A DNA stretch of 64,000 nucleotides from Legionella rowbothamii. Lineage in GTDB: Bacteria; Pseudomonadota; Gammaproteobacteria; Legionellales; Legionellaceae. The position numbers and the translations under genes were made by a program. A model generated the notes under the pieces. That model saw only the letters and a list, made by a program, of their open reading frames with translations. It was not told where the DNA came from and did no database searches. Below are positions 50,863 through 59,296 of the stretch, piece after piece (position 1 is the first letter of the stretch; each line of letters starts with the position of its first letter). The stretch lies in the NCBI RefSeq assembly GCF_900639985.1, contig NZ_CAAAIM010000002.1, positions 248,001-312,000 on the forward strand, given 5' to 3'.

Positions 50863-52170
50863 ATGAATCCAGTTATTAGACGATTACAAAATACATTGTT
50901 TGCTAATTACTCACTTGGGATTGACCATCCCAACCCTGAGAATTGGACCTTCTCTAAGTCAATTCAGGAACTTGGGGTTGATTTTTATCGCGAAATTATT
51001 CCCTCTCATCTTATCTTAAATATGGAGTACAGTCTGCTTGGGCAGCAGATTCGCATTAATTTATCAGGCGAGCAACTGGTTTCCGAACAACAATTGGTTG
51101 AGCAGTTGATTTCGGCTATTTTTTTAGCAGAATTATTAGAAGAGGTTTATAAAAATTATCTAATAGTTCCACGAGAAGTCCAGCGTTTGCGCACTCAGAA
51201 AAAGCTTTATGGTGAAATTTTAATCGAACTTAAGCATCCTCCTCCGGCCCTGGTTGGCGAGAGCAAGGAAATTGACATAGGCAGGTCTTTTTCTCAACAA
51301 GTTCGCCAGCGAACTCTCGATGTTAACTTATATCGACTATTATTGGTGCGTTCTAAACGCGCTCTGGATTTAATTGCGGCATTAGATTGCAGCGCAGACT
51401 GGTATCGCCATATCATGCGGGATGTAGGGCGTTGCACTGATCCATTCTTACCTCATTTAGCCTTCCTCTTTTATGCGCCACGTTTAGCGGTCAATTTTAG
51501 CTTACTAATGAAACATCTACTGCCTGGATTTTGGATGGAGCAATCAGAAAAGGATTTAGGATGGCAGGTACGTTTACAGGGGCAATTATTGCGGCGTTGG
51601 TTTGAGTTAGGTAACGACATTGCCTGGGTTGGCTTGGGCTATGTGAATGGCTACCTTTTAACAGGGGCTTATGCTCCCGTTGCGGCTTATTTGTCCATTG
51701 CTTTTTTTGGTTATGACGTAGCTTTAGCCGCGATACGTGCTTACATAGAGCTCAATCGTGTGTATGAGATGCGTTGCCAATACCAAAAAATGTTAGATGG
51801 CACTGAAAATAAAGAAGAACGAGAACAAATAAACCAACAGTTAAGGGTTTTAGAGCAACAAATAAATTTTGAATTATTGCGCTTTAGTTCACATGTAGCT
51901 ACCACTACCGCCATTTTTTTGGCCATGGGCTGTGGAGCTCCCTTCTTTGCAACAACTCCCGCTATAGCTTTAGTGGGGGCAATTTGCCTGGTGGTAATTT
52001 GTTTAATCAACTTTGCTTTAGTACCGGTTTTTAACCAACAAAGACCTAGGGATATTGTTGAAGTACCTGAAGGTGGTATAAAGAAACTTGGCTTTTTCGC
52101 TAAGAAAGAGGAACCATCTGATTTGCTAGTCCAAGAAGTGAATACGGTTGATTACCGTCCTCAGCTATAG
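50863..52170 (+). CDS. Membrane protein, 435 aa (paralogue of the 619-aa protein at 10655)
   Basis: Unknown function. Residues ~205-310 (LAVNFSLLMKHLLPGFWM, then NDIAWVGLGYVNGYLL, then a hydrophobic helix and YDVALAAIRAYIELN) align by eye with the block at ~225-330 of the 619-residue protein. Like that protein it continues into a charged coiled coil (about 305-345) and a pair of hydrophobic helices (about 350-390), but it lacks the last hydrophobic pair. The ribosome binding site is weak. No operon partner; prlC follows after 58 bases. Confidence 0.75.
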   Translation: MNPVIRRLQNTLFANYSLGIDHPNPENWTFSKSIQELGVDFYREIIPSHLILNMEYSLLGQQIRINLSGEQLVSEQQLVEQLISAIFLAELLEEVYKNYLIVPREVQRLRTQKKLYGEILIELKHPPPALVGESKEIDIGRSFSQQVRQRTLDVNLYRLLLVRSKRALDLIAALDCSADWYRHIMRDVGRCTDPFLPHLAFLFYAPRLAVNFSLLMKHLLPGFWMEQSEKDLGWQVRLQGQLLRRWFELGNDIAWVGLGYVNGYLLTGAYAPVAAYLSIAFFGYDVALAAIRAYIELNRVYEMRCQYQKMLDGTENKEEREQINQQLRVLEQQINFELLRFSSHVATTTAIFLAMGCGAPFFATTPAIALVGAICLVVICLINFALVPVFNQQRPRDIVEVPEGGIKKLGFFAKKEEPSDLLVQEVNTVDYRPQL

Positions 52171-52228
52171 AGCCTTTATCAATTGAATGCTATGCTTTTG
52201 TTACTTACACTAATTTTAAAGGTAAAGC

Positions 52229-54247
52229 ATGTCAGCGCCAGTTGGATTACCACAATTTAGCCACATTGATACAGACCGATTTAAGACTCATCTTGAAGGA
52301 ATGTTAAAGAACCATTTAGAACAAGTTGATCTGCTCATCAAAAACAACCATTACTATACTTGGGATAACTTAATGTATCCCCTAGAGGATATGGATGATG
52401 AGTTGGAACGTTTTTGGTCGCCCTTCTCTCACCTTCATTCAGTGATGGATTCTCCAGTATTACGTGATTGTTACGATGAATGCTTACCTTTGCTTTCCGC
52501 ATATGAAGCGGCGATGGGGCAGAATCATGATTTGTATATGGCAATTAAATCGATTGATACGCATGCTTTAAATGCTACCCAGAAAAAATTAATTGCAGAC
52601 AGCTTACTTGGTTTCGAGTTGTCCGGGGTGGCTCTTGAGGCACAACATAAAAAGCGTTTTGAAGAAATTCAAACGCGTTTGGATGAGTTATCCAACCAAT
52701 TTGAACATAATATTTTGGATGCTTCCCAAGCCTTTACGATACAGATTACTGATCCCCAACGTCTCGTGGGAATTCCTGAGCATGCATTAAATACCGCTAG
52801 AGAATTAGCTACAGAAAAAGGTTTTGATGGTTATATCTTCACTTTAGAAGCTCCAAGCTATCAAGCCATTATTACCCATGCTGAAGACCGCGCTTTACGT
52901 GAAGAAATATATCAGGCTTACGTAACCAGGGCTTCAGATCAAGGTCCGAATGCGGGAACTTTCGATAATACAGCCAACATGAATGAAATTCTTGCTTTAC
53001 GCCATGAGCAAGCGAAGCTTTTAGGGTTTAATAATTATGCAGAATTATCATTAGCCACCAAAATGGCTGATTCCCCAGGGCAAGTCATGGATTTTATGAA
53101 TGACTTGGTCAAACGTGCGCATCATCAGGCTGAAGGCGATCTTGCTGCCCTCAAAGATTTTGCGGCAAGCAAATGGGATTTGGGGGCTTTGCAACCTTGG
53201 GATATAAGTTATCTATCGGAAAAAAGAAGACAAGACTTATTTACCTTATCTCAAGAAGATTTACGTCCTTATTTTCCACAACCGAAAGTGATGCAAGGGC
53301 TATTTGATATACTGAAAATCCTTTATGGGATGACGGTGCAGGAAATTAAAGGAGTTGACGTATGGCATAAAGACGTACAATGCTACTGTGTCGTGGATGA
53401 CCATGGACAAGTCCGGGGTTATGTCTATACCGATCTATTTGCACGACCCAACAAACATAGCGGCGCATGGATGGATTCCTTACAAAGCCGAAGAAAATTA
53501 GAAGATGGCAGTATCCAATTACCCATCGCCACCTTAACTTGTAATTTCGCAAAAGCATCAGCGAATAAACCGGCAATGCTATCCCATGATGAAGTAGAAA
53601 CCTTATTCCATGAGTTTGGCCACTGTTTGCATCATATGTTGACGCAAGTAGATTATCTTGGCGCTTCGGGAATTAATGGCGTGGAATGGGACGCAGTGGA
53701 GTTACCTAGCCAATTCTTTGAAAACTGGTGCTGGGAAAAGAGTGCTTTAGACATTCTCACCGCTCATGTTGATACCCAAGAACCGTTACCTGAAACACTT
53801 TATGAGCGCCTAATTGCCGCCAAGAACTTTCAATCCGCGATGGCCACCTTACGACAAATGGAGTTTAGCCTATTTGATTTTCGTATCCACCAAGAATACC
53901 AACCTAATAAAGCGTCCTTTGTCAGTGATGTCTTAGCGGATGTACGCTCTAAAGCCTGCATTGTACCCGTAGTTCCCTACGGCCGCTTCCAACATAGTTT
54001 CAGCCATATTTTTGGCGGCGGCTATGCGGCAGGTTATTACAGCTACATCTGGGCAGAAGTATTATCTAGTGACGCGTTCTCCCGTTTCGAAGAAGAAGGA
54101 GTACTAAACCCTCAAACAGGCCATGATTTCCTTCATGCTATTTTAGAAGTAGGGGGATCCAAAAAAGCAGCAGAAGCCTTCCAAGACTTCCGCGGCCGCC
54201 CAGCCACTGTTGATGCTTTACTACGACATAAAGGCATTCAAGGTTAA
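52229..54247 (+). CDS. prlC: Oligopeptidase A (M3 zinc metallopeptidase)
   Basis: Degrades short peptides, including signal-peptide fragments, in the cytosol. The 672-residue protein has the zinc site LFHEFGHCLHHML with the downstream third ligand Glu in the helix after GVEWDAVELPSQF. Length and motifs match E. coli PrlC (680). AAAGG ribosome binding site, 58 bases after the preceding gene. A palindrome at 54256-54290 follows. Confidence 0.96.
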   Translation: MSAPVGLPQFSHIDTDRFKTHLEGMLKNHLEQVDLLIKNNHYYTWDNLMYPLEDMDDELERFWSPFSHLHSVMDSPVLRDCYDECLPLLSAYEAAMGQNHDLYMAIKSIDTHALNATQKKLIADSLLGFELSGVALEAQHKKRFEEIQTRLDELSNQFEHNILDASQAFTIQITDPQRLVGIPEHALNTARELATEKGFDGYIFTLEAPSYQAIITHAEDRALREEIYQAYVTRASDQGPNAGTFDNTANMNEILALRHEQAKLLGFNNYAELSLATKMADSPGQVMDFMNDLVKRAHHQAEGDLAALKDFAASKWDLGALQPWDISYLSEKRRQDLFTLSQEDLRPYFPQPKVMQGLFDILKILYGMTVQEIKGVDVWHKDVQCYCVVDDHGQVRGYVYTDLFARPNKHSGAWMDSLQSRRKLEDGSIQLPIATLTCNFAKASANKPAMLSHDEVETLFHEFGHCLHHMLTQVDYLGASGINGVEWDAVELPSQFFENWCWEKSALDILTAHVDTQEPLPETLYERLIAAKNFQSAMATLRQMEFSLFDFRIHQEYQPNKASFVSDVLADVRSKACIVPVVPYGRFQHSFSHIFGGGYAAGYYSYIWAEVLSSDAFSRFEEEGVLNPQTGHDFLHAILEVGGSKKAAEAFQDFRGRPATVDALLRHKGIQG

Positions 54248-54255
54248 TCAACTCA

Positions 54256-54290
54256 TGCATCCAGGCCAAATCCAATGGAGCCTGGATGCA
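54256..54290. repeat. REP-like palindrome after prlC
   Basis: Perfect 11-bp arms TGCATCCAGGC and GCCTGGATGCA around a 13-base loop, followed by AACGCAGTGCAATCGAGG. The GCCTGGATGCAACGCAGTG string looks like a repeat common in Legionella intergenic DNA. It starts 9 bases after the stop, so it may terminate prlC. Confidence 0.6.
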
Positions 54291-54453
54291 ACGCAGTGCA
54301 ATCGAGGAAGCATAAGCGCAGCGAGTTCATTATGGTAAACAGTAAATAAGAAAAAAATTCCTTCTACTAACCTTCACAGCACTCCCAATCCTCAAAAGAA
54401 ACAATTTTTTTCACAGTTTTAAAAGATCATGCCAATCGCTCGATATTTTATGT

Positions 54454-54459
54454 TATACT
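54454..54459 (+). promoter_or_regulatory. -10 element of the ssrA promoter
   Basis: TATACT lies 15 bases before the mature 5' end, which allows a short leader removed by RNase P. No good -35 hexamer is visible at the right distance. Confidence 0.4.
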
Positions 54460-54474
54460 TAAAGTGTACAAATT

Positions 54475-54873
54475 GGGGGCGACCTGGCTTCGACGTGGGT
54501 TGCAAAACCAGAGGTGCATGCCGAGAATGAGATCTCTCGTAAATCAGGCTCAAATAAATATAAATGCAAACGATGAAAACTTTGCTGGTGAAGCTATCGC
54601 TGCCTAATCCGTAGTTATAGTTAGCCACTGTGTACTGGCCTATAAACCCGGTATCCCGTTGACCGAGCTCGCTTATTGGTATCGAATCAACGGTCATAGA
54701 AGATAAGCTAGTGTCTTAATCTCTCCCGGATTAAGATTACGAAACTCAGGGAATCGCTGTGTAGAATCCTGCCCGTCGGAGAATGCACAGTTAAATTAAA
54801 AGACACGGCTACGCATGTAGAGCTGAAGGCAGAGGACTTGCGGACGCGGGTTCGATTCCCGCCGCCTCCACCA
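54475..54873 (+). ncRNA. ssrA: Transfer-messenger RNA (tmRNA)
   Basis: Rescues stalled ribosomes and tags the incomplete protein for degradation, together with SmpB (21928-22404). The 5' end GGGGGCG pairs with CGCCTCC before A-CCA at the 3' end, leaving a G-U pair at position 3, the alanyl-tRNA synthetase identity element. The T arm GCGGGTTCGATTCCCGC is intact. The tag frame begins at GCA 54566 and ends at TAA 54605-54607, encoding ANDENFAGEAIAA, a typical gamma-proteobacterial tag. The CCA is encoded. The 3' end of ssrA is a frequent integration site for islands, and the genes that follow look accessory. Confidence 0.96.
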
Positions 54874-54907
54874 ATTAACTCATTGATTTATAATAATTAA
54901 AGGGTCT

Positions 54908-55073
54908 TTCCCAATTACGCGGGCACCTTAATCACCCGCAGAGCACCTTAACACGCACTCTATAACAGTCATTGCATCTCACATCTATTCTAAGTAGGGG
55001 ATTGCACCGCAATTGTTTTGTTACCTAATCTGATCTGACTCTAAGTGAAAAAGGTTACTCCAGTAATTGGGAA
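54908..55073. repeat. 11-bp inverted repeat enclosing 144 bases of gene-free DNA
   Basis: TTCCCAATTAC at 54908-54918 and GTAATTGGGAA at 55063-55073 are exact inverted copies. The 431-base gap between ssrA and 55305 also holds two copies of GCACCTTAA 20 bases apart (54923 and 54943). These could be ends of a small non-coding element or a structured RNA. I see no gene. Confidence 0.3.
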
Positions 55074-55246
55074 GTAGAGGTACTATTAAAAATATAGGAC
55101 CATTCCAGAATATAATGCAGCTTGACTACACAAGTGCCTTGCCGATTAGTTGTAAAATTAAAGACTCGTTACAGAGGAAAAATATCTTACACACGCAAAA
55201 ACTTCTTTTGAGAGAGACATTAATGTTAGATATGACTACTGTATAG

Positions 55247-55293
55247 TTGACTAAAGTCATTCTTTATTCTAAATTCTAGAATATGGAATAAAG
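55247..55293 (+). promoter_or_regulatory. Promoter and near-palindromic operator of the HTH-NTase-phosphoesterase operon
   Basis: A -35-like TTGACT at 55247-55252 lies inside a small palindrome TGACT-AA-AGTCA (55248-55259). A -10-like TAAATT at 55270-55275 lies inside a 32-base near-palindrome: CTTTATTC at 55262-55269 and GAATAAAG at 55286-55293 as outer arms, with ATTCTAGAAT (55273-55282) at the same centre and only two mismatched pairs. The right arm touches the AAGGG ribosome binding site (55291-55295). This layout suggests autorepression by the first gene product. Confidence 0.6.
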
Positions 55294-55304
55294 GGTGATT
55301 CTCA

Positions 55305-55853
55305 ATGATTAAATCGCAAGACATCGTAGTTCTGGCCAAACTGTTAGCTTACCAAACAGATAAAAATTGGTCTCAAAATAGTATTGCATTTGAATTGTGT
55401 TTGAGCCCTTCTCAGATCAATAGTGCATTTAAGCGATTAGTTGCGGTAGGATTAATTACACCATACCATCCACCAAACAAACCTCAGCCTATTATTCAGG
55501 CTTGTGAAGAGTTTTTTGTTCATGGATTAAAGTATGTTTTTCCTGCTAAATTAGGCGAGCTAGTCCGTGGCATTCCCACAAGCTATGCTGCTCCATGTTT
55601 AAATGATCAGATTGTTGCTGGTAATGATCCTATCCCTGTATGGCCATATGGCGAAGGGGAGGAGCGTGGCCTTGCCCTAAAGCCATTATATTCTTCAGTG
55701 CCTGAATCTGTAGCAAAGCATCCAGATCCGCTGTTTTATGACCTATTGACGCTAATAGATGCTATTCGTTCTGGGCGTGTAAGAGAAAGACAAATTGCTT
55801 CACAAAAAATATTGGCATTATTAAAACCAAAAAAGTTGGTATCAAATGAATAG
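55305..55853 (+). CDS. Winged-helix DNA-binding protein, possible antitoxin/regulator
   Basis: A 182-residue protein with a winged helix-turn-helix at about residues 10-55: KNWSQNSIAFELCLSPSQINSAFKRL reads as helix-turn-recognition helix (shortened reading: NSIAFELCLSPSQINSAFK). The rest (about 60-182) is Pro- and Leu-rich and not recognised. The AAGGG ribosome binding site is 9 bases before the ATG and is overlapped by the palindromic operator. It overlaps the nucleotidyltransferase gene by 8 bases. By analogy with AbiEi/AbiEii-type pairs it may repress the operon and neutralise the downstream enzyme; this is inference. Confidence 0.8.
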   Translation: MIKSQDIVVLAKLLAYQTDKNWSQNSIAFELCLSPSQINSAFKRLVAVGLITPYHPPNKPQPIIQACEEFFVHGLKYVFPAKLGELVRGIPTSYAAPCLNDQIVAGNDPIPVWPYGEGEERGLALKPLYSSVPESVAKHPDPLFYDLLTLIDAIRSGRVRERQIASQKILALLKPKKLVSNE

Positions 55854-56556
55854 AAGTTCAGCTCAGAGGAATATCGAATCTCTTGGTTTAATCGCGCATC
55901 GGCTTGGGGATTTATGTAATGAAGTAACTTTTGTCGGGGGTTGTATCACAGGTTTATTAATAACAGATAAAGCGGCTCCTGATGTACGTTTTACTGTGGA
56001 TGTAGATTGTATAGTCAACGCTATTACTAGACCGAGTTATTATACTATTGCTGAGAAATTACGACAAAAAGGATTTAAGGAGCTAATTTCTGGTGATCAT
56101 CCTATATGCCGTTGGGATTGCGATGGCATTTTAATTGATGTCATGCCTATAGATAAAAGTGTCTTGGGGTTTTCTAATAAATGGTATAAAGACGCCCAAG
56201 AAAATTCTATCAAACATAGGATTTCTGACGATATAAATATAAAGGTTATTTCAGCACCTTATTTTCTAGCAACCAAGTTAGAGGCATTTAAGGATCGTGG
56301 AAAGCAGGATTTTTTATTAAGTCATGACTTAGAAGATATTATTTCAGTAATTGATGGTCGGCCGGAAATCGCTAGCGATGTTTTATTGGTATCAGATAAT
56401 TTAAAGCAATATCTTTCATCTGAATTTGGAGTATTAATGAGTAATGATCAGTTTCTCCAAGCATTACCCGGGCATTTAAACTATTCACTAGAAGCTGAAA
56501 GTCGAAAGAAAATCGTTGAAACACGGATAAATGCCATTATTGATGTGGTGAAATAA
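55846..56556 (+). CDS. Nucleotidyltransferase-fold protein (AbiEii-like), possible toxin
   Basis: A 236-residue protein with the polymerase-beta nucleotidyltransferase signature: FVGGCITGLL (Gly31-Gly32), TVDVDCIV (Asp52, Asp54) and DGILIDVMPI (Asp98). The acidic triad is complete, so it should bind metal and NTP. The C-terminal half (KLEAFKDRGKQDFLLSHDLEDI) resembles AbiEii/AbiGii and related toxin families, which modify tRNA or proteins. It is coupled on both sides: 8-base overlap with the HTH gene, one-base overlap (TAATG) with the phosphoesterase gene. Target unknown. Confidence 0.8.
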   Translation: MNRSSAQRNIESLGLIAHRLGDLCNEVTFVGGCITGLLITDKAAPDVRFTVDVDCIVNAITRPSYYTIAEKLRQKGFKELISGDHPICRWDCDGILIDVMPIDKSVLGFSNKWYKDAQENSIKHRISDDINIKVISAPYFLATKLEAFKDRGKQDFLLSHDLEDIISVIDGRPEIASDVLLVSDNLKQYLSSEFGVLMSNDQFLQALPGHLNYSLEAESRKKIVETRINAIIDVVK

Positions 56557-57362
56557 TGAATATCGCTTGGCTAACTGATATCCACCTCAACTTCTTAAAG
56601 GTTGAAGCAAGAAAAAAATTTTACCAACAGGTAATTGAAACTGGCGCAGATCAGATTTTGATTACTGGCGATATAGCTGAAGCAAAAGATGTGTGTGAAA
56701 TTCTACAAGAATTTAGCATATACACAAATAAGCTGATTTATTTTGTACTAGGTAACCACGACTACTACTTCAGTAGTGTTAATAATGTACGTGAAAAAGT
56801 TCGCACTTTGTGTGCTCATAATAAAAACCTCATTTGGCTTGGAGAGCCTAAAACTTTAGCATTAGCTGATGGTATTGTATTAGTTGGGCATGATGGCTGG
56901 GCTGATGCACGTTATGGGGATTTTGATCATAGCTTGGTAAATTTAAATGATAGCCGTTTGATTGCTGAGTTGTACCAAGCTTTTTTATTAAATAAGTCAG
57001 CCTTAAAAAGAGAAATGCAAAAATTGGCTGACACAGATGCCGCAGTCCTACACGAGACATTGTGTGATGCAATTGACACTGATATTAAAAAAGTAATTAT
57101 TGCCACTCATATTCCACCATTTCCTGAAAGCAGTTGGCACAAAGATAAACCAAGCGATGAAAATTGGCTGCCTTATTTTGCTTCAAAAGCAACTGGCGAT
57201 GTGATTATGAAATTTGTTAAAAAACATGCTGATATTCAGTTTTTAGTTTTATGTGGTCATACTCATACAGCAGTAACTATAAAACTTTCTGATAATCTGA
57301 TAATTAAATCAGGGCATGCTGAATATTATAAATCTGCAATTCAAGAGGTTTTTTCTCTTTAA
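56556..57362 (+). CDS. Calcineurin-like metallophosphoesterase
   Basis: A 268-residue phosphoesterase with all five metal-binding blocks: TDIH (Asp8, His10), GD (Asp39), GNHD (Asn67, His68), His185 in ATHIPP, and GHTH (234-237). Such enzymes cleave phosphomono- or phosphodiesters. Its start shares a base with the stop of the nucleotidyltransferase gene, so the two are made together; one idea is that it reverses the nucleotide modification placed by that enzyme. It could also be a nuclease. No signal peptide, so cytosolic. Confidence 0.88.
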   Translation: MNIAWLTDIHLNFLKVEARKKFYQQVIETGADQILITGDIAEAKDVCEILQEFSIYTNKLIYFVLGNHDYYFSSVNNVREKVRTLCAHNKNLIWLGEPKTLALADGIVLVGHDGWADARYGDFDHSLVNLNDSRLIAELYQAFLLNKSALKREMQKLADTDAAVLHETLCDAIDTDIKKVIIATHIPPFPESSWHKDKPSDENWLPYFASKATGDVIMKFVKKHADIQFLVLCGHTHTAVTIKLSDNLIIKSGHAEYYKSAIQEVFSL

Positions 57363-57429
57363 AGTACTACTATCCATAATTCATTATTGCAGGGATTAAA
57401 CGATCTTTATTGGGCAACTCTCCTAATTG

Positions 57430-58092
57430 CTACATACCGAAGTAGGACGTAATTAAGTTGGTAATACCATTAGCCAGTACATTACCCCCCAAAGTAGCCG
57501 ACCATTTTTTTAATTTTGACGTTAGATCTATATTAGTTTCTTTAACCAATTCAATATTTGGTGTTTCAGATATTAAATGACTTTCTAAAGCTTGTATTAA
57601 AGCCAAAATATCTGTTTTGTCTTTTTTGGGAATGCTCGCATTGTTTTGAACCAAATCAATAAGTTCTTCAATTTTTTCGCCTAGCTCTTTATATTTATTA
57701 TGAATAATTACTTTATTATGTTTTCCAATAATTGTTACGTTCTCTACTGAGGAAATATTAATGCTGCTAGCATAGCCTGGATTTGGCAGAAACAGCTCTG
57801 GTTTTTCCTTGTTCGCAATACCAACAGCTGAAATTTTATATTTTATATTTGTTTCCTTTTCCACTCCTTTGGGAGTTGAAAATAAATCATGTACTTTAAC
57901 GATCAATTCATTTTGTAGCAAATAATCTAAGGCGTGAGTAAAATTCTGCACCTTATACTCTCTACCTAATTTTGGTTTTATCTCTTGTTTAATTTCGTTA
58001 ATTCCTAAAGAAATATTTTTTTGGCTTGAGGAGTTTGCATGCCGATCAAAAAGTAATTCTAAAATTGTTGTGCAATATTTGTCCAGGTCCAT
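57430..58092 (-). CDS. Hypothetical protein with N-terminal winged-helix-like domain, 220 aa
   Basis: Not recognised. I start at the ATG at 58092, which has AGGG six bases upstream and gives MDLDKYCTTIL; an in-frame start 24 bases earlier is possible. Residues ~1-90 resemble a small wHTH-type helical domain. INISSVENVTIIGKHNKVII (about 111-130) looks like short beta strands, a pattern seen in many small unknown bacterial proteins. A helical region and a short Gly/Leu/Ile-rich C-terminus (GGNVLANGITNLITSYFG) follow, which might touch membrane. Convergent with the phosphoesterase gene. Confidence 0.7.
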   Translation of the reverse strand: MDLDKYCTTILELLFDRHANSSSQKNISLGINEIKQEIKPKLGREYKVQNFTHALDYLLQNELIVKVHDLFSTPKGVEKETNIKYKISAVGIANKEKPELFLPNPGYASSINISSVENVTIIGKHNKVIIHNKYKELGEKIEELIDLVQNNASIPKKDKTDILALIQALESHLISETPNIELVKETNIDLTSKLKKWSATLGGNVLANGITNLITSYFGM

Positions 58093-58400
58093 TTTAATCC
58101 CTACCGTTCCATACATAGTTTATGCACTAATATTATTATTTTAGACTACGCTGAGTTATGAATGGGCCTGCAATATAAAACATTCCTTTTTAGAGGATTA
58201 AAAAATAGAGCAACAATATCCTGATGGGGGTACACTTGGAGGTATATTTTTATTCCATATAAAAATAGCCCTGTAAATACAACACATTGATTAATCAATT
58301 AAATAGCCGCCGCCCACCATAACTAATTAATTTTATTTAATTTCTTCCAAAGAGTTTTTCCAAACATTAGACCCTTGGGTAAATTTTCTAAGTTTAATGG

Positions 58401-58406
58401 TATATT
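58401..58406 (+). promoter_or_regulatory. Possible -10 element before a small ORF
   Basis: TATATT is 42 bases before the ATG at 58449. The nearest -35-like TTGGGT (58375-58380) is 20 bases away, which is too far for a good promoter. Weak. Confidence 0.25.
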
Positions 58407-58448
58407 AAGCAAGTATTTACAATTAATCGCAGTAATCAAGATTTACCA

Positions 58449-58628
58449 ATGACTGGAGAGTTTACTCTTCATACCATTTCTTTACCCAGAAAAACCGTGA
58501 AAATTAAGTATACTTTAGAAAATAAAGTTGGTTTCTGTGAACACACTGATAACTTACCTCAAGGCGATTATGCTATAGAAAAAAATCGTAAAATGGGGGA
58601 AGTTCAATATGATATTAACAACCAATAG
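58449..58628 (+). CDS. Possible small protein, 59 aa
   Basis: An open frame from ATG at 58449 to TAG at 58628, in a 1.2-kb stretch with no other gene. The protein is basic and polar (MTGEFTLHTISLPRKTVKIK at the start, ending VQYDINNQ), with one cysteine and no hydrophobic segment. No ribosome binding site is clear. A perfect 12-bp hairpin begins 8 bases after the stop, which supports a real transcript. It could be a small gene or a decayed remnant. Confidence 0.4.
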   Translation: MTGEFTLHTISLPRKTVKIKYTLENKVGFCEHTDNLPQGDYAIEKNRKMGEVQYDINNQ

Positions 58629-58635
58629 CTTTCAC

Positions 58636-58664
58636 GAGGCCAGGCTTTCTATAAGCCTGGCCTC
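58636..58664. terminator. Perfect 12-bp hairpin
   Basis: GAGGCCAGGCTT (58636-58647) pairs with 58653-58664 around a 5-base loop. The following bases are only moderately T-rich. The rest of 58665-59296 shows no gene: short frames, AT-rich, no repeats that I can support. Confidence 0.7.
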
Positions 58665-59296
58665 GTCTCTTAATGCATCATTTTACTTCTAAGAAGCAAA
58701 ATCGATACAGAGAGTGAAACCCAAAAATCTTAATTTGTTACGACTGAGTAAAGCCCCCTATGCAATGAAATGTAGGGCCAAAATCGAAGATTAATTATAA
58801 TTACAATGAGTTATTATTTATAAGGTTATAAAAAATTGAAAACTTATTAACCAAAGAATCACATTTTTATATCTCTTTATTGGTGAGGCGCTGCTATCAA
58901 AAAACAAGCACTTACATATGCCTGGATACTCTTAATCTAAGTATATAAGAAGGACAATAATACATCGTAAGAATGTAGTTGTATTAATTGGCTAGCTAAG
59001 AATAAGCAAGCGGAGGTGGGGCTCTGGCCCGAAAACTTCAATCCGTTCATTTATGATAAATCATGACTTCTATTTGTAGTTTTAAATGCTCCAATCTTTA
59101 TTACTATAATGAAATAACTGGCTCATCCATAGATTGTATAAGGTCTGAAATCTTAAGCTTCTATCGCTTTATCCAAAAATAAATATGTTTCGATTATAAC
59201 CCCACCTATTCGTTAATTTGTGAGACAATGTGTAGTAATAAAAAATAATTATTATATAATTCGCTCTTCCTCTATTTACCCTTAACAAGGAAAAAA

